Shown here: positions 1-3,861 of the stretch, piece after piece
Position numbering within the stretch: the stretch's first letter is position 1
Layout: the number at the start of each line of letters is the position of its first letter
Origin: Deltaproteobacteria bacterium
GTDB lineage: Bacteria; Desulfobacterota; G020345765
Length of the DNA stretch: 6,525 nt
Direction of reading: 5' to 3'
Assembly (NCBI GenBank): GCA_030616835.1
Contig: JAUWWP010000156.1
Coordinates: forward strand, 1-6,525
The notes under the pieces: generated by a model
Databases searched by the model: none
What the model was told of the DNA's origin: nothing
What the model saw: the letters and a program-made list of their open reading frames with translations, nothing else
Translations under genes and position numbers: made by a program

Positions 1-289
1 CCGGCAGGGGTGAAACAATGGTAACGATCGGATCCACCGTGTCCACCGTGATCGCCACCGAGGCCGAACCAGTATTTAAACAGGCATCGGTAGCCGAACA
101 ATCAATCGTATGCGGCCCCTCCCCAACCAAAGTCCAACTGCCCGGAGCCACGATCGGACCCGCCAGATCAAGCGTGCAGGTCACCGGCTCCCCAGTATCC
201 GCCGTAGCATCTACCGCCACCGTCGAAGAAGGAACACACTCCCCCGGCAGGGGTGAAACAATGGTAACGATCGGATCCACCGTGTCCAC
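1..289 (-). repeat. 46-bp perfect direct repeat between Ig modules
   Basis: Positions 1-46 and 244-289 are identical base for base, offset by 243 bp, which is exactly one 81-codon module. They encode the inter-module linker VDTVDPIVTIVSPLP. Synonymous positions are identical too, while the rest of the modules differ, which points to a recent local duplication or gene conversion. The left copy touches the window edge, so its true length is unknown. Confidence 0.85.
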
Positions 290-2845
290 ATCAAAGACGC
301 TTGTTACCGGAGCTGAGACATTTCCGCAGGTATCAGAGCAGATCGCATCAATCGTATGCGGACCATCCGGTACTACCGCACTGAAACCAGTGCCGCAGAG
401 CTGTAAGGCCCCACCATCCAACTGCTCCTGACAGATCTCCGCACAGGTGATATCAGTGGCTACATTCGTGGAGGCAACACAACTGCCCGGGACCGGGGCG
501 GTGATCAACGGCGCTGCCGGTGCCTGAATGTCTACATAAACCGTAATCGTGGCGGTGGCGCTATTGGGTCCGTCAGTGGCCACTGCCGTTATTGCCTGGG
601 TCCCTCCCCCGGGCAGGGTGATATCGGCAGTATAATCCCCGGAATTGGGGCCGGTTATGGTCTCCACTGCGTCTACCCCGTTGACAGTAACAACAACCAG
701 ACTGGAATCAGGAAACTGGAAAAAACCGCCATCCACCGTAACATTAGTACTGCATATAGTAGCACCCTGTAACGGGCTGGTAATATTCACCCCGGGGGCC
801 AAAATAATATAGACCTCCCGGTTGGTATCTTCCTGGTTCCCACAGTCATCTATCGCGTAGAAATCCAGGGTTGTAGTTACACTAATTAGTAAAGGGACCG
901 AATACGGTACGAAAGGGCCGAGGTTCTCCGAGTAATAGATATCCGGGGATGGATCAAGATTGTCAGTAGATGTTAGGGTAACCGTCTGTTCCGAACCATA
1001 ACTCCCCCCGGGCGGATTGGCCACTGTCACCGGCTTCGTCGTATCTACCGTGAAGTTGGTGCTATCGGTGTTCACATTGCCGCAGTCATCGGTAACCTCA
1101 ACCTCATAAAGATGATCATTTAAAGCTAACGAATCGGGCACTCCGGTAAAACCATTCCCGCAGGCCTGCCAACCACCTCCATCCAACTGCTCCAGGCAGG
1201 TCCCATCGCTGAAAGTCACATCGGTGGCAATTGTCGAGCTACGGATACACTCCCCATCCGCCGGGCTATTTATAATGATTGTCGGCGGGTCCGTATCCGT
1301 CGAGAAGCTTACCGAGTCTGAACTCTCATTATTGCAGGCATCGACACACCGGGCATCGATCGTATGCGAGAACTCCCCTGCCGCAACGCTGAACCCGGTA
1401 TTGCATGCCTGCCAGCCCAAACCATCTATCTGCTCGTAACAGTCACCCTCGGAACAGGAGATGTCCGTAGGTACCTCAGTGCTGGGAATACATTCTCCTG
1501 GAAGTGGGGAGGTGATCGTCGGCACAGGCGGAGGGGTCGTGTCCACATCCACCGGGCTTACACTGTCCGAGCCCGGATTCCCACAGGCATCCGTGGCCGA
1601 ACAGTCAATCGTGTAGCCTAATCCATCCAATACCCCGGTGAAACACTCCACTGACGGATCGATCGGCCCATAAATGCCCATCACGCAGCTCACCGTCTCT
1701 CCCCCATCCGAGGAGGCAACCACACACACCGTCGAGGAATCAATACAATCATTCGCAATAGGTGAAGTAATAGTAACCACCGGATCCACCGTATCCACAT
1801 CGAAGTGCCTCTCGGGCGAGGTAAGGAGCTCAACATAAGCGATCAGGGTATTCGGTCCCTCGTCAAGACCCACATTGGGGATGGTACAGGTGTTACCAAC
1901 CGTATTGCAACTGCCCGGGACATTGAGGGTAACCAGACTCCCATCCAGACAGCCGGCGGTAGTTACAACCACATCGTACTGCCTGGCCGCCCCTCCGACC
2001 TGCGACGAGTTCAGGCAAACACTTTCCGCCGGGTCGGTGATATTAATCGCCGTGCAGCCAGGAGTAACAGGACCCACAGTAATCGCCGGAAGCTCAAAGT
2101 GAAAGGTCTTCAGGTATTCAATATTTACAACTGGAAGAGCACTTGTATCATAGGCCCATACCTTCACATAAGCCCACATAATAATAGTGCTTGGCCCTGT
2201 TGGCCCGGCAGTGAGGTCAACCCCGGCATATCCGACGCTGAGGTCAGCCGGACTAACGGCATCAACACAGGCCTCCATAGTGGTAACGCCCGGAACGCCA
2301 CCGAGATAAGCACCTCCACTGCTATCGAATGTTATACCCCAGGTTATGGTGATTGAAGCTGTCGGGCTGTTTATGATTGCCGCATCGAGATCCACCACGA
2401 TAGCTCTGGTCCAGCCGAAAGCGATTAGTGCTCCATCGGAAGGTGTTACGCCGTTACTGACAACTACTGATAAAGCAGCAGTCTCATTTGTGTCCATTAC
2501 TGTAGGATTACCCGGGTTTGAGAACTTAACCGGAGCTGTTGCGGGGGGTGTAATAATCTGATATGTTCCTAGATAATTACTCTTAGAGAAACCTGCATCT
2601 ACCGAAGTGATCTTTCCATCACCGTTAATATCGCCCATCGGTAACATTCTATCCATCGTTCCCAGATAATTACTTTTCTGAAACCCTACATCTACTGAAG
2701 AGCTTTGTTTGTCCCATCTTAGATCATTCATCAAAATATTTATATCGTCGTCAAGCGTATGCTGGGCAGTGGCTACCTGCCCGAGTGCGAGCACTGCCAG
2801 AAAGGCAGTAGTAAAGATTAAGGCCAGTTTTCCTTTTTTGGACAT
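1..2845 (-). CDS. Exported dockerin-like / Ig-repeat surface protein (3' end outside window)
   Basis: The frame is open from the ATG at 2845 to the window edge: 948 codons without a stop, C-terminus missing. Residues 1-28 form a signal peptide (MSKKGK basic start, hydrophobic core, likely cleavage after VATA). Residues 41-63 and 72-94 are two dockerin-type EF-hand repeats 31 residues apart. The second has full calcium-loop spacing (D72, N74, D76, G77, D83); the first has R at the N74 position. Both end in KSNYLGT. Residues 100-255 are a beta-rich domain I do not recognise. From about 349, Ig-like modules of about 80 residues follow, each opening with a D(V/T)DTxxPxxTIxSP linker. One at 602-680 resembles the chitobiase C-terminal (CHB_HEX_C) type. 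Many paired cysteines fit an oxidised extracellular location. No enzyme domain is visible. Likely a cell-surface or matrix protein. A strong ribosome site, AAGGAGG, lies 5-6 nt before this ATG. A second in-frame ATG at 2914 is also possible. The gene lies downstream of a cyclic-dinucleotide riboswitch. Confidence 0.93.
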   Translation of the reverse strand, partial: MSKKGKLALIFTTAFLAVLALGQVATAQHTLDDDINILMNDLRWDKQSSSVDVGFQKSNYLGTMDRMLPMGDINGDGKITSVDAGFSKSNYLGTYQIITPPATAPVKFSNPGNPTVMDTNETAALSVVVSNGVTPSDGALIAFGWTRAIVVDLDAAIINSPTASITITWGITFDSSGGAYLGGVPGVTTMEACVDAVSPADLSVGYAGVDLTAGPTGPSTIIMWAYVKVWAYDTSALPVVNIEYLKTFHFELPAITVGPVTPGCTAINITDPAESVCLNSSQVGGAARQYDVVVTTAGCLDGSLVTLNVPGSCNTVGNTCTIPNVGLDEGPNTLIAYVELLTSPERHFDVDTVDPVVTITSPIANDCIDSSTVCVVASSDGGETVSCVMGIYGPIDPSVECFTGVLDGLGYTIDCSATDACGNPGSDSVSPVDVDTTPPPVPTITSPLPGECIPSTEVPTDISCSEGDCYEQIDGLGWQACNTGFSVAAGEFSHTIDARCVDACNNESSDSVSFSTDTDPPTIIINSPADGECIRSSTIATDVTFSDGTCLEQLDGGGWQACGNGFTGVPDSLALNDHLYEVEVTDDCGNVNTDSTNFTVDTTKPVTVANPPGGSYGSEQTVTLTSTDNLDPSPDIYYSENLGPFVPYSVPLLISVTTTLDFYAIDDCGNQEDTNREVYIILAPGVNITSPLQGATICSTNVTVDGGFFQFPDSSLVVVTVNGVDAVETITGPNSGDYTADITLPGGGTQAITAVATDGPNSATATITVYVDIQAPAAPLITAPVPGSCVASTNVATDITCAEICQEQLDGGALQLCGTGFSAVVPDGPHTIDAICSDTCGNVSAPVTSVFDVDTVDPIVTIVSPLPGECVPSSTVAVDATADTGEPVTCTLDLAGPIVAPGSWTLVGEGPHTIDCSATDACLNTGSASVAITVDTVDPIVTIVSPLP

Positions 2846-2926
2846 TTTACCCTCCTTTGGTAATAAACTTTTCCTTCGACAAAGCTCAGGACAGGTCTCT
2901 TTTATTGATACCATTTTACCCTCCTT
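2843..2926 (-). promoter_or_regulatory. Duplicated ribosome-binding site plus start codon
   Basis: The 15-bp block CATTTTACCCTCCTT (on the plus strand) occurs at 2843-2857 and again at 2912-2926. Each copy supplies AAGGAGGGTAAAATG on the coding strand, a strong Shine-Dalgarno sequence with good spacing. The two ATGs (2845 and 2914) are 69 nt apart and in frame. The 2845 start gives a normal signal peptide at once. The 2914 start would add 23 residues, beginning MVSIKETCPEL, partly encoded by a dispersed repeat. I favour 2845 as the functional start, because the extra residues are charged and would precede the signal peptide. Confidence 0.75.
2873..2895 (+). repeat. Dispersed intergenic repeat, copy in start region
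   Basis: This is a 23-bp element whose plus strand begins CCTTCGACAAAGCTCAGG. A near-identical copy in the same orientation lies at 3580-3601 inside the riboswitch. Here it sits between the two ribosome-site/start copies of the downstream gene. From memory, sequences of the form CTTCGACAGGCTCAGGAC are common in bacterial intergenic DNA; this was not searched. Confidence 0.7.
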
Positions 2927-2928
2927 GT

Positions 2929-3048
2929 TTTAACCACGAATTTTACGAATTACACTAATTTATCTTACTAAGTTTAACCACGAATTTTACGAATTACACT
3001 AATTTATCTTACTAAGTTTAACCACGAATTTTTCGAATTACACTAATT
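2929..3048. repeat. Tandem 44-bp repeat, about 2.7 copies (dispersed repeat family copies 1-3)
   Basis: Copies start at 2929, 2973 and 3017. The first two are identical over 44 bp. The third has one change in its core and diverges after about 30 bp. Each holds the core CCACGAATTTTACGAATTAC, itself made of two roughly 10-bp ACGAATT half-units. Three more cores lie at 3366, 3396 and 3675. The repeats abut with no unique spacers, so this is not a CRISPR array. The third copy carries the stop codon of the small gene at 3038-3358. Confidence 0.9.
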
Positions 3049-3358
3049 TTTTTCTTATTTCCTCTAAAATTTTTGTATTCTCTACTAATGAGCTACGGAC
3101 TTCCGTTAATGCTTTAGTATTCTCCGCTATGTGATTTTCAAATACCTCAATGAATCTATTAGTTATTTCTTTGCGTTCCCTCGCTGCCTCTGTTAGTTGA
3201 GCAATAAAATTGTCACTCAAATGCCTTACATCTTCTCTTGTTTCTGAAAGCTGATTAATGAAATTTCTAATTAAGTATCTTACCAGCCACCCAAAAATTC
3301 CGATTAAGGTTACAGCAACAGCTATCGGAAAACCAAATTCTTTTAATAATACATTCAC
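3038..3358 (-). CDS. Small membrane-anchored coiled-coil protein, unknown function
   Basis: 106 residues. Residues 8-30 form one hydrophobic helix (FGFPIAVAVTLIGIFGWLV), then a basic turn. Residues 34-106 are charged, helical and heptad-like, with no cysteine. The tail holds two 14-residue repeats (79-92 and 93-106) sharing ENTKxLxExRxxLV. This fits an inner-membrane anchor with a cytoplasmic or periplasmic coiled coil. Small holin-like phage proteins (UviB/BhlA type) have similar architecture, but I see no lysis neighbours and do not assign that function. The only possible start is GTG at 3358, because an in-frame TGA lies at 3377-3379. There is no clear Shine-Dalgarno sequence, which lowers confidence in expression. 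The stop codon and last two codons (TTA GTG TAA) lie within a dispersed repeat. The gene is much more AT-rich than the two large genes and is bracketed by that repeat. It lies between the riboswitch terminator and the downstream Ig-repeat gene. Confidence 0.6.
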   Translation of the reverse strand: MNVLLKEFGFPIAVAVTLIGIFGWLVRYLIRNFINQLSETREDVRHLSDNFIAQLTEAARERKEITNRFIEVFENHIAENTKALTEVRSSLVENTKILEEIRKKLV

Positions 3359-3365
3359 TAATTTT

Positions 3366-3422
3366 AACCACGAATTTCACGAATTACACTAAATAAACCA
3401 CGAATTTTACGAATTACACTAA
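3366..3422. repeat. Dispersed repeat copies 4 and 5
   Basis: Two further copies of the AACCACGAATTT-type element begin at 3366 and 3396 (period 30). Copy 4 reads TTTCACG in the middle, copy 5 TTTTACG. They border the 5' side of the small coiled-coil gene, as copies 1-3 border its 3' side, all in the same orientation. Confidence 0.85.
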
Positions 3423-3483
3423 GTAATGTTAATAAAAGCTGAAAATTCTTTATTTACCTGATTTCTCTGTGATTTCTGTAGTT
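3423..3483. other. AT-rich spacer with a near-duplicated 11-mer
   Basis: No gene is seen. TGATTTCTCTG (3459-3469) is followed directly by TGATTTCTGTAG (3470-3481), a short imperfect tandem with about 11-bp period. It resembles another kind of dispersed intergenic sequence, but only one copy is present here. The stretch lies in the untranslated leader between the riboswitch terminator and the small gene. Confidence 0.4.
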
Positions 3484-3537
3484 AAAAAAATTAAAAAGCC
3501 CATTTTCTAATATTTACCGATAAGAGAAAATGGGCTT
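3484..3537 (-). terminator. Intrinsic terminator of the riboswitch leader
   Basis: A perfect 13-bp stem, AAGCCCATTTTCT (3496-3508) against AGAAAATGGGCTT (3525-3537), encloses a 16-nt loop. On the minus strand it is followed by a T-rich tract (TTTTTAATTTTTTT, 3497 down to about 3484). It sits about 20 nt after the aptamer 3' end, the usual expression-platform position. Its loop (3514-3526) is exactly complementary to 13 nt at the aptamer 5' edge (3660-3672), so a competing antiterminator pairing is possible. Confidence 0.85.
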
Positions 3538-3556
3538 AGCTTTTCTTAATTAATTA

Positions 3557-3672
3557 CTTCGGCGGCCCTGCTACCATTTCCTTCGACAGGCTCAGGACAG
3601 GCCTGACTGTCGGTCAGATTAGGCCAGTAGCTCTGCGTCCCCCGGTTTCCCGAAGTTTGCTCTTATCGGTAA
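3557..3672 (-). ncRNA. GEMM-I (cyclic-di-GMP-I family) riboswitch aptamer, A20 variant
   Basis: Read on the minus strand, the conserved GEMM-I elements appear in order. GCAAAC (3660-3655) is followed by a hairpin closed by a GAAA tetraloop (CTTCGG-GAAA-CCGGGG). Then come GGACGCAGAGC, CTACTGGCCTAA, AATGGTAGC and GGGCCGCCGAAG. CCTAAU with AAUGG makes the 11-nt-type tetraloop receptor of the P3 arm. GCTAC and GTAGC can pair. The family binds c-di-GMP. The base just before GCAAAC is A; by my alignment this is Vc2 position 20, normally G. A at this position marks the GEMM-Ib variants reported to respond to 3',3'-cGAMP. A47 and the 3' CCGA appear kept. The distal P3 is lengthened by a dispersed repeat that folds into an 11-bp hairpin (CGACAG-TCAGG/CCTGA-GC-CTGTCG). 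A terminator follows, so the element probably controls transcription of the small gene and the dockerin/Ig gene downstream. Confidence 0.9.
3580..3601 (+). repeat. Dispersed intergenic repeat inside the riboswitch P3 arm
   Basis: This is a 22-bp element, core CTTCGACAGGCTCAGGAC, matching the copy at 2873-2895 except for an AGG/AAAG difference. Adjacent bases 3602-3612 (CCTGACTGTCG) are its inverted complement, forming an 11-bp stem with a two-base bulge. It lies beyond the tetraloop receptor, in a part of the aptamer whose length varies between family members. Confidence 0.8.
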
Positions 3673-3673
3673 T

Positions 3674-3701
3674 AAACCACGAATTTTTCGAATTACACAA
3701 A
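3674..3701. repeat. Dispersed repeat copy 6, directly upstream of the aptamer
   Basis: Core CCACGAATTTTTCGAATTAC lies two to three bases before the aptamer 5' edge and in the same orientation as the other five copies. Like copy 3 it has TTTTTCG in the centre. It overlaps the predicted transcription start and initially transcribed region. Confidence 0.85.
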
Positions 3702-3746
3702 TATTTTATCAAACCTTTTTCTTCCCTGTCTGTAATTTAGATCACA
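3696..3746 (-). promoter_or_regulatory. Candidate CRP-type activator site and promoter for the riboswitch operon
   Basis: On the minus strand, TGTGATCTAAATTACA (3746-3731) matches the CRP half-site consensus TGTGA-N6-TCACA with one mismatch. A possible -10 element, TAAAAT, lies at 3708-3703, with a start expected near 3696. The operator centre would then be at about -42, the class II activator position, which would explain the lack of a good -35 box. The site lies between the terminators of the upstream gene and the riboswitch, where a new promoter is needed. The palindrome is seen; the factor and the start point are inferred. Confidence 0.5.
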
Positions 3747-3765
3747 TCCCGATAAAATGAATGGC

Positions 3766-3787
3766 AAAAAAGGGTCTATGACCCTTT
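3766..3787 (-). terminator. Intrinsic terminator 2 of the cohesin-like gene
   Basis: An 8-bp stem AAAGGGTC / GACCCTTT with a 3-nt loop is followed on the minus strand by an unbroken run of six T (3771-3766). It is the second of two terminators after the stop at 3862. Confidence 0.8.
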
Positions 3788-3803
3788 AATCAAACCTCCT
3801 TTT

Positions 3804-3839
3804 AAAAAATCCTTAGACTCGGGCCCAAAAGGGCCCGAG
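3804..3839 (-). terminator. Intrinsic terminator 1 of the cohesin-like gene
   Basis: A GC-rich 9-bp perfect stem, CTCGGGCCC / GGGCCCGAG (3818-3826 and 3831-3839), has a 4-nt loop. On the minus strand six T follow at 3809-3804, after an 8-nt gap. It begins 22 nt beyond the stop codon at 3862. The gap before the T run makes it weaker than the classical form, which may explain the second terminator. Confidence 0.75.
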
Positions 3840-3861
3840 CCTGATAGGAATTAGTCCATTT

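Noticed and set aside
18..2561. Plus-strand open frames opposite the dockerin/Ig gene
   Set aside because: They are antisense to a continuous 948-codon minus-strand frame with signal peptide and domain repeats. They show low-complexity compositions and no ribosome sites.
2709..2933. Plus-strand open frame of 74 codons over the start region of the dockerin/Ig gene
   Set aside because: It is antisense to the signal peptide and duplicated ribosome sites and ends in the repeat array. No independent support.
2929..3048. CRISPR array
   Set aside because: The 44-bp units abut directly and are identical or nearly so throughout, with no unique spacers and no cas gene in the window.
3038..3358. Naming the small membrane/coiled-coil protein a holin
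   Set aside because: One transmembrane helix plus a charged coiled coil is suggestive but generic. No endolysin or phage gene is nearby.
2929..3422. Insertion sequence around the small gene
   Set aside because: The flanking repeats are in direct orientation, the encoded protein has no transposase features, and there are no terminal inverted repeats.
2859..3677. Shared GTTTATTACC upstream of both the aptamer and the downstream ribosome site
   Set aside because: Ten AT-rich bases in an AT-rich region with no further extension. Too short to claim a second regulatory element.
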